From assembly GCA_003339415.1 (NCBI GenBank), contig PDHQ01000012.1:310001-374000 (forward strand): 64,000 nt of DNA. Reading direction: 5' to 3'. The notes below the pieces were generated by a model. It worked only from the letters and a program-made list of their open reading frames with translations. It made no database searches and was not told where the DNA came from. The DNA comes from Ophiocordyceps camponoti-saundersi (nom. inval.) (taxonomy: Eukaryota > Ascomycota > Sordariomycetes > Hypocreales > Ophiocordycipitaceae). A program made the translations under genes and the position numbers. Shown one piece after another: positions 1 through 11,961 of this stretch. Numbering within the stretch: position 1 is the first letter of the stretch; each line of letters begins with the position of its first letter.

Positions 1-1496
1 ACGGAGGGCATGGGAAGATTGTCTGAAACAGGTGCCGATGGGAGCCCGGGGGTGCCTGTAACTGAAGGAATCGAAGGGGCTCCAGATTCGCCAGGGACTG
101 AAGGAATCGAAGGGTTGGGCGAGTTGTCATCGTCGTCTCCTTCAGGAGGAGGGTAGACTCCGCTAGGAGGAGAGCTAGGGACGCCAGAGCTAGGAGTGGA
201 AGGCGTGGGGAGATCTCCTGAGCCAGGTGCCGTCGGAACCCCAGGCATGCCGGGGACTGAGGGAACCGAAGGACTGGGTGAGTTGTCGTCGCCGTCGTCG
301 CCTGCAGGAGGAGGATAGGCTCCGCCATTAGGAGGAGGGTAGTCTCCGTCGGCAGGAGAGCTAGGCGATCCAGATCCAGGAGCTGAAGGCGTAGGAAGAT
401 TTCCCCCGCCGGGAGCTGAGGGATTAGGCGAGTTGTCATCGTCATCGCCCTCAGGAGGAGGGTAGTCTCCGCCGGCAGGAGAGCTAGGCACTCCAGAACT
501 AGGAGACGAAGGTGTAGGAAGATCTCCTGAACCAGGTGCCGTTGGAAGCCCAGGTACGCCGGGAACTGAAGGGACAGAAGGGATCGAAGGAATAGGAGCC
601 TTGGAAGAGCCGCCCCGACCACCTGGCGGAGTCGGATACGCTCCGTTCCAGTCGGAGCCTGGAGAGCCAAAGCCAGGGAGGTTCGGTACAGAAGCGGAAG
701 GTTGATTGTTCCATCCTGGCACACCCGGAGCATCAGGATAATCGTCACCATCTGGCGGAGTCGGGTACGCTCCGTTCCAGTCGGAGCCCGGAGAGTCATA
801 GCCAGGGTAGTCGGGCTCATCGCCCCATCCGGGCGCACTCGGAGTGTGAAAGGGGCCATCGCCACCCCAGGGGAATGGATGATGTTTGTTCCAGCCGGGG
901 CCTAGAGATCCATCACGAAGTTTGGGAGCGTGAGGGTGATGCTGGTTGCCGAAAGCGTGCCCAACCCAAGTCTCAGGATTGTCTTCACCCGACGGGACCG
1001 GATAAGCCCCGTCCGGAGCGGAGCTCGGAGAGCCAGAGTCGGGAACGGCGGGAGTCGGCAGCGGGCCCGAACCAGACAAGGTCGCCGGAGCACCAGACGA
1101 GCCGAATCCGGGCGGAGGCGGGTAGGCCGGGTTATAGTCCGAGCCCGAAGGAAGCTCCGGCGTCGGCCAAGATGCTCCCGGTCCCGTAGCGTCAGGAGAT
1201 CCTGCATGCTTGGTGGGCTGAGAAGCCTGGCCGGAGCGGGTAGCGGTGTAGGCAATGCACGAGCAGGCGGAGCTGACCCTCTGGATGTCTTCACCACAGT
1301 TGAGACGGAACTCCTGATGGATGTCGAGCGGGTTCGTCTTGAGGTCGGAGATGAAGTCGACGCAAAAGGTCGGAGCCAGATTCTTGAAGCGACGGTCTAG
1401 CAGGTTGCGGTAACAGTTGTCATGTTCGCAGTCGGGATATTTCCAGCCGCTGACGATGCTAGCGGCTACGGCGCTCAAGGCGACGACACGCTTCAT
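1..1496 (-). CDS. Secreted cysteine-rich, proline/serine repeat protein (3' end beyond window)
   Basis: One frame stays open from the ATG at 1496 to the window edge (about 498 codons, no intron), so the C-terminus is missing. Residues 1-17 (MKRVVALSAVAASIVSG) look like a signal peptide. Next comes a short cysteine-rich head of about 75 residues with C-x4-C near residues 23-28, a later lone Cys, and a C..SACSC ending. This is an architecture I recall from many fungal secreted or wall proteins. The rest is low-complexity and repeats units such as SPGSDWNGAYPTPP, SSPAGGDYPPPEGDDDDNSP and PSVPGVPGLPTAPGSGDLPTPS, rich in Pro, Ser, Gly and Asp. It probably acts outside the cell, in the wall or matrix. 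A GPI signal cannot be judged because the 3' end is absent. No enzymatic domain is visible. Confidence 0.75.
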   Translation of the reverse strand, partial: MKRVVALSAVAASIVSGWKYPDCEHDNCYRNLLDRRFKNLAPTFCVDFISDLKTNPLDIHQEFRLNCGEDIQRVSSACSCIAYTATRSGQASQPTKHAGSPDATGPGASWPTPELPSGSDYNPAYPPPPGFGSSGAPATLSGSGPLPTPAVPDSGSPSSAPDGAYPVPSGEDNPETWVGHAFGNQHHPHAPKLRDGSLGPGWNKHHPFPWGGDGPFHTPSAPGWGDEPDYPGYDSPGSDWNGAYPTPPDGDDYPDAPGVPGWNNQPSASVPNLPGFGSPGSDWNGAYPTPPGGRGGSSKAPIPSIPSVPSVPGVPGLPTAPGSGDLPTPSSPSSGVPSSPAGGDYPPPEGDDDDNSPNPSAPGGGNLPTPSAPGSGSPSSPADGDYPPPNGGAYPPPAGDDGDDNSPSPSVPSVPGMPGVPTAPGSGDLPTPSTPSSGVPSSPPSGVYPPPEGDDDDNSPNPSIPSVPGESGAPSIPSVTGTPGLPSAPVSDNLPMPS

Positions 1497-3862
1497 GGTG
1501 TCAACCTCTGATGGCCGACGTGCTGTTGCTGCTGTGTCTCTGTGGGAGTGGGAAGTGGTGATGATGATATGACGAGTTGTGTGTGTGTGTTATACGTGTA
1601 GATGTATAAACGACTGACGCCTCAAGGGGGGAAGAGGGAACAAGAGGTGTGTAAGTGTGTAGGGATATGTGTGATAACAGAAATGATAGACAAAAGTTCT
1701 GTATTCGAGTTGCCGAGAGAGATGAGAGAAAGAGAGAGTGAAGACTGAGGGGACTGATTCACCGTTCAATCAACCATCGGACATGAGCTTGCATCTTCCG
1801 GTTAAAAGTGAAAAGGGGCTCACCGTTTTTAAATCACAGGATAGGAGGCTTTCCGTACAGTTCGGCATCTAACCGTGGACGTCGGCAAGGATCAATAGAC
1901 TGAGGTTGCAGCATGGGCCACCTCGTCCCAACATGGATGGATGAAGAACCATGTGCACGGAGCCCACCATAACGAATCATCCATCCATCCATACGGATAC
2001 ATTGTATGTGCTTGTATTCGTAGATGCAAGAAACAATGCATTATGTGCCTGGATTACAATTCAATTCGTCTCTTCGCCAGTGGCTGTTTATAGCACTACG
2101 AACGTTGCATCGCCTTACATACGTGCGTCTAACATGCCTTTCGGCGGCTGCCGGCCTCACTGATTGGATTGGCCAACCAGAGAGCTCGAGAGGCGAAGGG
2201 GAAAAGAAGAAAAAAAAACCCTTACAGACTGTGGCAAAAGGCTATGAAGCCGTTGGGTCGAGCTTCGCGCCGTTGGGACCCCTGGCGGGAGCATCGACCA
2301 GCCGGTTTGTTTCCGCCCTCCATGTTGGTCTTTTCCTTGTCCCTCTCAATACTCTTCCCAGTCTGATGAAGAAGCTAATATCAGCCACCGGACATGACGA
2401 AAAAGAAAGAAAACGAGCAACTTGGGGTTGCATCATCCGGTGGCTGAAAGTGCTTGGCCGATATGGCGTCGATTTCTCTTAACAGGGGAACGGGTCTAAC
2501 AACTGTTACTTCTCCCCCCTCCCGCGCCCCTTGCTGGTGATCAATAGGAGAGAATAAGGAGTCTCTCTATGACGTCTTTGGTAAACTTAGGCGCCACCGA
2601 GTGGAGGCTTAGTCTAAAGGGGATACCCGGCGCTGCTGCGGGTGAATTAACGCGAGACGAGGCGCGCGGCTTTTTCCTCGTTTCTTTTTCTCGTTATTCG
2701 TTGGTTTTTATTGTTTTCATCTCCTCTGTTTCTATTGTGCGTTTGCCATCTTGTTGCTCTCCTCCATCCTTTTCCCCCTTATTCATCCCTCCTTCACCTG
2801 TAACGACGTCGTTTGGGGGCGACGGTTTGCTCACAGTCTGCATACGATAAGAGGATTTTGCTCCTGAAGGCATCATAATAGGGGGAAGATGATGGGCTGT
2901 CATGTCCGAGATAGATGGTGTCCAGAAAGCATACTCTTACGGGGGGGAGAAATGCTGATGGATGTGGTAAGCTGGTGAGGATGATTGCCGTGTTCGAGAT
3001 AGATGGACAGCTTCAGGTGGTCCAGCCTACGTCCGTAGAAAACACGGTAGACAGAGGGAAAAGAAAAGAGATGAATGAGGTGGGAAAAGCAACGAGGACA
3101 GAGCCGCAGTCTTTAATCGTCGACGTTGATGCCCTGCCTGCGCCATCCTTTCGGCCATCGGACGCCTCTTGTATGAACTCCGTAGCAGGGCCGGTGAAGA
3201 TTGCCGCCAGGATGCATCATGTAGGCACCAGGGGCTTGCATACACATGGGAGTGAGCAGTGAGCGCGCAGGATCAGGATCAGGATCAAGGATCAGACGCT
3301 GTGATACATGTGCATAACGTTGAATACGAATATGTATGTATTCGATTCAGAGCACAAGGCGATGCAGCAGCCCCCGGGGATTAATAACGGGACTGCAGAG
3401 CTTCCGGTCACACCACACCACCAGCGTTGCACGAGACACAGACTGCACCGTTCCCACCCATATACGATACATACATACGGACGTACGGACGTACGGACTC
3501 TTCACTTTCAGAGTCTTCTGCCATGTCATTGCTGGTGTCTCGGGGATCGACCCGCTCGTGCTATCACGCCATTCATGTCTCTTCATGTTCAAGACCGAGA
3601 CAGTATGCGTAGACTACACCGCATGAAGTCTAGGTAAGGCCAGACGGTGTGCGGGATCGGCCCGAGACCGTCGGGGGGGAGAGACGGCGCTTATTAGCCT
3701 TAGAAGCTCCTTTTCCGAGCCTCAGGGTTTTTGACATACATACATGTCCATATCCGTCCGGATGCGTGCCGGCATATTAACCGCAGTCTCCGGAATTACA
3801 CAGACCTACGGTAGTAGTGAAAGAAACATGAATGGATCCGGTCCGGTGGATGAACTTGAGGG

Positions 3863-3895
<33 letters not shown>

Positions 3896-4237
3896 TTGCC
3901 CCTTTTCCAATCGGATGGAACATTGTCTTGGAAGCGGCCGGATATATGGAGTACATAGGTATGTAAGGCAAAGGGCTTTGAAGAAGAGATGCCGCCGGCT
4001 GTGACTCTCCTCCGTACGGATACAGGCATTGCATTTGTATGGACGATATGCCTCCTTGCAGGCACGCAAGGCAATGCACATGCGGATGCAACAAATACAA
4101 TTCATAGGTAGTTATGAATACGTACGATAGAATAAAGAAGCAAATACTGGCGTCTCCCAGCGACTCCATGTGCGTGCTTTCGTCGACTGCAGCAAGCTCT
4201 GCCAACATATCGCGGCCTGTCTCATCCCTCCCTCACA
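1497..4237. other. Intergenic, no gene seen
   Basis: Only short chance frames are present. It holds a GT tract near 1577-1590, tandem GGATCA units at 3268-3295, ACGTACGG units near 3478-3496 and a (GA)n tract at about 3868-3896. The left part is the promoter region of the secreted repeat gene. No RNA gene or transposon ends were recognised. Confidence 0.6.
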
Positions 4238-5448
4238 TCATTCCTCGTTGGTCATGACGTATCGGAACCGGGCATTTCCAGCTTCCATGTCCATGACGGT
4301 CTGGTTGGCGTCCTTCATCGATCGAGTTTCCACCCACGGCTTCACGTTCTTGTCGGCCGCCAGCTGAAACATCTCCCGAATCTCGCTCGGGCTGCCGATG
4401 AAGGAACCTGCGAGGCTGCGGCGGCAGGTCGCGATGACGTTGATCTTGAGGCTGACGGGCCCATCGGGGATGCCAACCTGGATCATGCTGCCGTCGACCT
4501 TGAGGAGACCAAGATAGCTCTCCATGGGCATCTGACGCAGACAGGAAGTGTCAGACATGATTCAGGTTTTGGAGACGGAGAGCAGATGAAAACAACAAAG
4601 CAGGATACGTACGTCTTTCGCATCAATGGTGTTGATGATGAGGTCGAAACGGCGCGTGTTCTTGCTCGCCCAGTCCTCGTCATCCAGAGTGGCGATGTAA
4701 TCGTCACAGCCAAGCTTCATGGCCTCCTCCCGCTTGGCATTCCGTCGCGAGATGCCGACAATCTCGTCGACGCCCATGGCCTTGGCAAACAAGACGGCAA
4801 AGTGACCGAGGCCTCCGACTCCGACGACCCCCACCCTCTTGCCGGGGCCGGCGCCGAACTGCTTCAGCGGCGAGTAGACGGTGACGCCGGCGCAGAGCAT
4901 CGGGGCCGCGAGTTCGGGTGCCAAGCCGTCGGGGATCTTGATGACAAAGTGCGAAGGGCATCGATGATATAGACCGTAGCCGCCGTACGACTTGTCGCCG
5001 TTGCTGAAGTGAGCGCCGTACGTCATCACCAGGCACTTGCAGTAGTTTTCGCTTTTGCCCGAGCAGGCGTCGCAGTGGCCTTGCCGGCCTAGACATGATT
5101 CTGACTGGGCTCCGACGCCGACCAGATCGCCGACTTTGATGTTGCCTTCGGCTTTGGACCCGACCCTCACTGCTCTGCCGACAATCTCGTGGCCGACGAC
5201 GACCGGGTACGGTGACGGCTTCTGCACATGGACGTCAGCCGTTGTCGTTGCATCCGAGAAGTCTTCGGCCTTACCCAGCTGGACCGCAGGACGTGTATGT
5301 CCGTACCGCAGACGCCCGAGTGCGTGATCTTGATATCGACGTCTGTCTCATCCCACTTCTTCGGTTCATACTCTTGCCACACCATCTTGCCATCCGCAGA
5401 GGAGGCATCGAGGCCCACCCAGCCTTCGAATTTGTAGTCGTTGGCCAT
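4238..5448 (-). CDS. Zinc-dependent NADP(H) alcohol dehydrogenase, cinnamyl-alcohol/ADH6-like
   Basis: Three exons (5448-5275, 5221-4613, 4531-4238) join in phase 0 to give 358 aa, the normal length for the CAD/ADH6 branch of medium-chain dehydrogenases. The introns are 53 bp, with a CTGAC branch site, and 81 bp. Catalytic zinc ligands are visible as Cys47 (GVCGTDIH), His69-Glu70 (GHE) and Cys168. Structural zinc ligands are Cys101, 108, 111 and 119. The Rossmann motif is GVGGLG at 192-197. The following Ser-Arg-Arg in place of an acidic residue points to NADP rather than NAD. The likely role is cytosolic NADPH-dependent reduction of aliphatic and aromatic aldehydes. I chose MANDYKFEGW as the start because the in-frame upstream ATG adds a charged, unconserved leader. 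The gene is complete and its splice sites are canonical. Confidence 0.93.
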
Positions 5449-6488
5449 TGTATCTGTAGAAAAAAACCTGTTTCTAATCGTTTGCTTTCGTGTCTCTGAT
5501 GCTGTTTCTCTTAATCTTTTTGCTCTCTCGCTTCGTAGGTCGTTCGTTTCCCTTTCTTGCAGTCTCAATCACAGTCTTCACTTCTGAAAGAAAAAACAGA
5601 GGTCCATGCCTTTGAGTTATACGTCATTCTGTCCTATAGCTTCTATAAAGCGAATAAGAATGAAACCATACATGCGGGAATAGGGGGAAAAAAACCTGTT
5701 GCTGCGTTGCAGTGATCCGCATCCGTCGTGCCGTAACATCCACTCAGCTAGTTGCTGCATTTAGGCGAGTTGACAACCAAAAGTCTCCTTGATGGCGGTA
5801 TTGGGTTTCGTGGGAAAGCGTGCGTACGCCGAGCTCGCCGAGCATACAAGGCCAAATCCGGCACGACTCCGGCGAGATGCGTTTATACACCGAAGAGACC
5901 ACGCTTCAGATAGAAGAGCGAACGCTAGGCGGACGTGAAAATGGACATGGAGTATCTCGTTCTCTCATCCGGTTGATGGCATTCATCGTCATCTCTTGTT
6001 ACTTCTACGCCACTTCGGTAGATACGAGTGTCTGATTCGAAGCAAGTCGAGTAAGCGAGATGGCACCCTTATTATCCCATCATCTCCCATATATTTTCCA
6101 CCACCGCCACGCGGTTGAAGACAGCTTTTGCTCGTCGACAAGACACTTCTCCAAGTAGACGAGGCAGATGGAAGAGCTATATCTGCATCAGACACGTGAC
6201 GATTCCCGTAAAGACCTTTCCATGCGGGCAGCCGCCTGACGTTGTCCAAGTTTGCTAGGAGACGGAGGGGGCTCTTCTGGCATATCTCTCCGTCACGGAC
6301 ATCTTTCATCCCGAGGAAAGGTGACAGCATCAGAGAATGGCAGATGAACAGGTAGCAAACGGCAGATGTTTAAAAGGATGGCTGTAGCCGGGCTCGTTTT
6401 AACACAATGTGGCTATCAGAAGACAAAGCTGGCTTGTGCAAGTGAAGGATTATTCTTCAACACCATTGGAGAAATCTCCTTGTTTCCC
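5449..6488. other. Divergent intergenic region between dehydrogenase and lectin genes
   Basis: No coding exon was found in this 1 kb. It must contain both promoters, because the dehydrogenase reads left and the lectin reads right. A TATA-like TTTAAAAGG at about 6369 lies roughly 120 bp before the lectin ATG. In-frame codons upstream of that ATG run back to 6366 but carry no secretion signal. Confidence 0.5.
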
Positions 6489-7098
6489 ATGTATCAGAAC
6501 AGTCTTCTTCCGCTGCTGGCACTCGGCCTTGGGCCAGCAGCAGCTCAGTTGAGCACAAGATGCCTCTTCGTCGGCTTCTCGGACGGCAACGCCTCTCATC
6601 CCGTCGCCTACACAAGCAAGTGTTCGGTCAGCGAACAAGGGGAGGCTGAGGTCTGCTCCCAGCTTGACCTTTCGCACTGCCTCAGAAACTCAAATGGGTC
6701 TCTGAGTCCTTCCGGAGAGTAAGTCCTCTCCGCATTCCTCTCTAGAATTACTTGGGTAGGAGACTTCCCTGACGCGCAACAGAGCCGATGCAGGGAACTT
6801 CAAGGAGACGTGTCCCAGCTGCCACGTGGAGGATAAAGGGAAGAAGCTATTCTGTGTTTGCCAGCGGGAGGATCGAACCTTTGGCTACTCGTCGGTTGAT
6901 CTAGGTAAGATGAGAACAAGTCTGTTCTTCTTGAAGCAGTTGCTGACGGAAAGATAACCCGTTGAAGACAACGTCATTATCATCAGGGAAGGCGAGGGCC
7001 TTTTAACCTGCTCGACGACCGTAGGTCATAAGATGACCGAGTGTCCTGTTACCAGGATTGGACAGCCGCCGAGACAACGCCAGGAATTTGCCGCCTAG
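6489..7098 (+). CDS. Secreted cyanovirin-N (CVNH) domain lectin
   Basis: Exons 6489-6718, 6783-6904 and 6968-7098 give 160 aa. Introns of 64 and 63 bp start with GTAAG, and the second has a GCTGAC branch site. Residues 1-20 (MYQNSLLPLLALGLGPAAAQ) form a signal peptide. A single CVNH-like fold follows. Its second half shows the family pattern GNFKETCPSC, then LFCVCQ, then SSVDLD, and ends with the EGLLTC core. CVNH proteins bind high-mannose glycans, and the signal peptide implies secretion. About 40 residues follow the domain, rich in Arg, Gln and Pro, with no recognised motif. Choosing the acceptor after GTTGAAG at 6967 instead of the one near 6951 restores the conserved C-terminal strand. 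The start was chosen because it places the signal peptide at the N-terminus. Confidence 0.8.
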
Positions 7099-7802
7099 GA
7101 TCACGGTTTTATGAATCACGATGGCTATGTCGGAAGGAGATGTCGTTGGTTGTGCTTGATGGGAAGTTTCGTGCAATTGTAGGGTAGGGAGGGAAATGCG
7201 GCTCAACAGATTGATGAAACCGTACGAGGAATGCTTTTGGATAGATGCTGCTTTTGTTATGCGGCTGAGTCTTTGTTCTCACTGTTACTTGCCTGGTTCA
7301 TGTTCAGGTACCAGTTGTGATGGGAATAAGTTGTCCTCGTGAACTACTCACTCGCTATTCTAAAGAGCCTGCAGGTTAATGTGTACTGAAACCGTGCTTT
7401 AACAGTGTTTAAGCAAGCATGGTTTAACAAGCTATCAGAAGCAGTCGTCAATAGCTGTATATACATCCATGATAGTAACAACAAGATAGCAGCACCAGTC
7501 ATAGCAACAGCTCCATCTACTATTCCGTTCCAACCACTCGCTTGAAACAGCCGGCGGAATGAAGCCTTCTCCGTGCCCGGCCCGATGACAAGTTGACGCG
7601 CCCGAGTTATTCCGACCCGGTTAATCCCTGCTGGTTCTTCCGTTCCGGCGTAGCTTACGAGGTAACGTAAGAGAGAGCACGGGAGAGATAGAGAGAGAGA
7701 GCGAGCGAGAGGGAAGGAAAAAAAAAACACCCCCTTTACCAACCTCCATTCATCCCCCTAGAGAGCCCTCTCTTCCGTCCTTCGCATCTCGTCATCTTCA
7801 AA
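7099..7802. other. Intergenic / 5' region of the phosphate carrier gene
   Basis: No gene was seen. The last 130 bp before the carrier ATG hold a GA-rich tract near 7672-7715 and a CT-rich leader, typical of highly expressed fungal housekeeping genes. Confidence 0.5.
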
Positions 7803-8964
7803 ATGGCCAGCGGCGCGCAAAGTTCCGGCTCGACAAAAGTCGATGCCGTCGTCCAGAACGTCAAGGCTGCTGCTGAGCCCGCCAAGCTGTCCGGCTTTGC
7901 CCTCTACTCGCGCTTCGCCCTGGCCGGCGCCGTCTGCTGCTCCGTCACCCACGGCGCTCTGACGCCCGTCGACGTGTTCGTCCCGTCCTCGTCTCTTGAT
8001 TACGCAACTTAGTCCTACTGACAACTGCGCCCGCAGCGTCAAGACGCGCATCCAACTCGATCCTCAAACCTACAACCGTGGTCTTATCGGCGGTTTTCGC
8101 CAGGTCATCCAGAACGAGGGCGCCGGCGCTCTCCTGACTGGCGTCGGCCCCACCTTTGCCGGCTATTTCCTCCAGGGCGCATTCAAGTTCGGCGGCTACG
8201 AATTCTTCAAGCAACAGTGCATCAACACGCTCGGCTACGAGACCGCCTCCAACAACCGCACCGCCGTCTATCTTGCCTCCTCCGCCGCCGCCGAGTTCTT
8301 CGCTGATATCGCCCTCTGCCCTCTCGAGGCCACGCGCATCCGTCTCGTGTCTGAGCCTACCTACGCCAATGGCCTCATTGGCGGTTTCGGCAAGATGCTC
8401 AAGAATGAGGGTATCGGTGCCTTCTATGCCGGCTTCGGCCCCATTTGCTTCAAGCAGTGCGCATCTGTCCTCACCCGCGCCTGATACCCCCCTTTTTTTG
8501 CGCTGACATTTCCCTCCAGAATCCCCTATACCATGGCCAAGTTCGTCGTCTACGAAAAAGTTGCCGAGGCCGTCTATCGCAAATTCCCGAAAAAGGACAT
8601 GTCCGACGGCATGCAGACCACCGTCAACCTCGGCTCTGGCCTGCTCGCCGGTTTCGCCGCCGCCATCGTGTCCCAGCCCGCCGACACCATGCTTTCCAAG
8701 ATTAACAAGACCAAGGGTCTCCCCGGCGAAGGCACGACGTCGCGCCTCATCAAGATTGCCAAGGAACTTGGCCTTCGCGGCTCCTACGGTGGCATTGGTG
8801 CTCGTCTCTTCATGGTCGGAACTCTGACGGCTGGTCAATTTGCCATCTACGGTGAGTTGACGTCTACCATTATCTCTCCAAGCCATGATACTTTGACTGA
8901 CAGGTGTTCAGGTGACGTCAAACGCATGTTGAACGCCACCGGAGGTGTCGAAATTTCCAAATAA
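7803..8964 (+). CDS. MIR1: Mitochondrial phosphate carrier (Mir1-type)
   Basis: Exons 7803-7975, 8037-8456, 8520-8851 and 8912-8964 give 325 aa, the usual length. It imports inorganic phosphate with a proton across the inner mitochondrial membrane for ATP synthesis. The three mitochondrial-carrier repeats show their signature loops: [21 protein letters not shown] and [10 protein letters not shown]. The tracts [25 protein letters not shown] and [15 protein letters not shown] match yeast Mir1 as I remember it and separate it from dicarboxylate or ADP/ATP carriers. The intron after the first PVDV is typical. Intron lengths are 61, 63 and 60 bp, all GT..AG. The N-terminal 35 residues are variable among fungi and not recognised. 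The gene is complete. Confidence 0.95.
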
Positions 8965-9475
8965 ACAGACGAGACGGAGCACGGGGTGACGAAAAACGGA
9001 GCTGGTAGATGATGGCATCGGAGCCTTTGGGTGCTGCCCAAGAGCTGGGCGTGCCTGGTTGTCTGCACCGACGCTGGCATCATTGGAAGAGGGCGGAAGG
9101 GAAGGGGTGGGCACATGTCATCCCTCTGTTGGGGGGTTACGATTCGTCTCTTTTGCCTAGACGTAGAGCATAGAGCGGGCAGACCACTTTTGCCCGCCCG
9201 GGAATGTATAGTAATCGACTAGATGCGTCTTGTCTTGAACAGAGAATTTTCTTCTTGCTGTTAGGCTTCGCACTGCATGTCGTTTCGTCATTGCCACATT
9301 GGACAGGCAGAATGTTGGCGATGGGTTGGGCAAATAGCAGAACCTCCGTGTGCATATAGCAAAACGCTAGTTGCTGCTGCTGGTCTTATCTTATCGCATC
9401 ACGAAATATTCCAGCCAAAATTTCTACTCAACGTACTCCGAAGAGTCTCTCCATCTTTCACCGAATCAGATCGCC
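8965..9475. other. Intergenic between phosphate carrier and SDA1
   Basis: This region is the 3' UTR of the carrier followed by the SDA1 promoter. No ORF with coding character, repeat or RNA gene was recognised. Confidence 0.5.
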
Positions 9476-11822
9476 ATGGTTAAGAGAAAAGTCGCGGCGC
9501 TCGAGAAGCTCGATGCCGACTTGTGAGTGTCGAGTCGTGTCATTCAAGCGCTCAGACCACTGACCTGCCGCAGTGCGAGCTTGCAGTACAAGATCCGACG
9601 CGACCCCAGGTGAGAGAGAGCATCGAAGCTCCGATGACTGACGCTTAAGGTCGCTGACAGCCCAGCGCAGATCGTACAAAGACGACTTCCTGAGACAATG
9701 GGAGCAGTATGAATCCCAGCGCGAAATCTTCCTCCAGTCTCCGACGACGGCCTCGGCCGACTCGGTGGAATCGTTCCACAACATGGTCGACTTGATCGCC
9801 CATGTAGCCGATTGTTACCCCGAGGAGACGCGAACCTTTCCAAACGACCTCAAGCTGATCCTTACGCAACATCATGCGGTAATCCACCCGGATCTGCGCG
9901 AAAAAGTGGTCGGCAGTCTTGTGCTCCTGCGGCGCAAGGACGTGATAGACTCTGCGAGCCTCTTGACGACGCTATTCCCTATTCTGGTCTCGTCACCGAG
10001 CAAAACGCTACGTGAGCTGCTCTTCAATAAGATTCTGAGCGATATGCGAAACTCCAATACACGAGCCATCAACCACCCGCTTAACCGAACGATCCAGACG
10101 GTCCTGTACAATCTGGTCGTCGCTGACAGAACCTCGCCCCGGGCCATCTGGGCCATAAAGCTTACACGCGAACTATGGAAGCGCCACATATGGACCGATG
10201 CTAAGCCCGTCGACGTTATGAAGGAGGCATGCTTAGCCGATAACGAAAAGGTGGCTGTTGGGGCTGCGCGCTTCTTCCTCGGCGGTGACAAGGAGCGGGA
10301 GGAGCTCGAGGACGAGAGCAGCGACGAGGAAGTCGATATCGCAAAAGTCCGGCATCAAATAAGTATCAACAAAAAGTCCAAGAAGCAGAAAGACGCGTTG
10401 AAAAAGGCCGTGTCCAAGGTTAAGAGGAATGAGCGCAAGAAGAGCAAGCCTCATCCGCTCAACTTCTCCGCGCTACACCTACTCCACGACCCGCAGACCT
10501 TTACCGAGCAGCTCTTCTCCAAACACTTGCAGAACAACAAGGCCAAGATGGCGCTCGAGAGCAAGCTGCTAATCCTGCAGCTGGTGACGCGCCTGGTCGG
10601 CTTACATCGGCTGACAGTCGTTGCTCTGTACTCGTGGTTCATAAAGTTTCTCACGCCGCGCCAGCAGTCCGTCACGTCCTTCCTGGCCTCCTTGGCGCAG
10701 GGCACGCACGACCTTGTGCCGCCGGACGTGCTGGAGCCGCTACTACAGAAAATTGCAAACGAATTCGTATCAGAGGCGTCGGCGTCCGAGGTCGCTGCCG
10801 CCGGACTCAACGCCATCCGAGAGATCTGCGCCAGACAACCATTGGCCATGACGGAAACGCTGCTGCAGGATTTGGTCCAGTACCGTAAGAGCAAGGACAA
10901 GGGTGTCATGATGGCCGCCAAAGGACTCCTGTCCCTATACAGAGAGGTCGGCGCCGAGCTCCTGAAGAGGAGGGACCGCGGGAAAGACGCTAGCATCGGG
11001 CTCAAGTCAGGCTTACAGCAGCAGCGCAAGTTTGGCGAGGAGCAAGCCGGCGGCATCGAAGGGCTCGACCTACTTGCCAAGTACAAGGAGGACGAGAGAA
11101 AACGCAAGCGAGCCGAGGCCGGTCTGCCAGAGACGGCGGACGGACAGGAGGACGATGGCTTCGACTCGAGTGAGTGGGAAGTTGGCTCGGACGATAGCGA
11201 CGGCAGTTCTGGCGGAGAGTGGATCACCGTCGAGCACTCGGACGACGAGGAGCCGGCAGTCAAGAGGCAGAAGAAGAAGAAGAAGGCGGCAGATGATGGT
11301 GACGGCGCGCATGACGAAGGCGGCAGCGACGAGGAGAAGGAGCAGGAGGAGAAAGAGGCGAATTTGGAACTGATGTCGAAGCTCGCGACGACGACAATCC
11401 TCTCGCCTGCCGATCTGGCCAAGCTGCAGGAACTGCGAACGGCGGCGGCGGTAGAGAGCGCCATGGGCGGGCAGCGAGCGAAGAAGGCGGACGAGCGACA
11501 CAAAGACGATGGCCTCACGGCGGAGAACATCGAGGCGCCGGCCAAGCTGCGCAAGCTGAGCAAGGAGGAGAAGCTGGCGCTGGCCAAGGAGGGCAAGCCC
11601 GACAGGGAAGAGCACAAGAGCACGCAGGCGATCCGCAAGTCCAAGAAGGAGGCTGCAGGCAAGAGCACGAGCAACCGGGAGAAGCAGCGGAAGAAGAACT
11701 TTATGATGACGCTGGGCAAGGCCAAGAGCAAGCAGAAGAGGAGCCTGGTGGAGGCTCGGAAGGTTCTCAGGGGCCATGTGGAGAGGAGCTCACGGGGGGG
11801 ACGGCGGAGGAACGGTAGCTGA
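9476..11822 (+). CDS. SDA1: Sda1-like 60S ribosome biogenesis / nuclear export factor
   Basis: Exons 9476-9522, 9574-9609 and 9671-11822 give 744 aa. The two 5' introns (51 and 61 bp) are needed to reach the conserved N-terminus MVKRKVAALEKLDADF and the following IRRDPRSYKDDFL. The N-terminal half is a helical-repeat region (NUC130/3NT-like) with FSALHLLHDPQ and a LTPRQ..VTSFLASLAQ tract. The SDA1 domain follows with LNAIREICARQPLAM and YRKSKDKGVMMAA. Between residues of about 460 and 560 lies an acidic Ser/Asp/Glu tract, and the C-terminus is Lys/Arg-rich, as usual for nucleolar assembly factors. Yeast Sda1 is needed for pre-60S maturation and export and for passage through G1. A 505-aa open frame on the opposite strand is a compositional shadow. 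Confidence 0.93.
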
Positions 11823-11961
11823 TGAAGACGCATGCCCACTACTATCATTACTATTCCCGTGGCCTGGTCCCTTGTTCCCTTGCCCACCCCTCGTCTCTCC
11901 TTGATGCCTGTCAGGACCATAGACGGGAGATGATGTCGACGGAAGAGACTTGGGCGAGCTA

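Noticed and set aside
1..900. Regular repeats that could suggest a CRISPR array
   Set aside because: The repeats are in-frame coding repeats of a secreted protein in a eukaryotic genome, and the spacers are not unique.
7945..8886. 313-codon frame antisense to the phosphate carrier
   Set aside because: It mirrors the carrier's GC-rich third positions and spans its introns without respect for splice sites.
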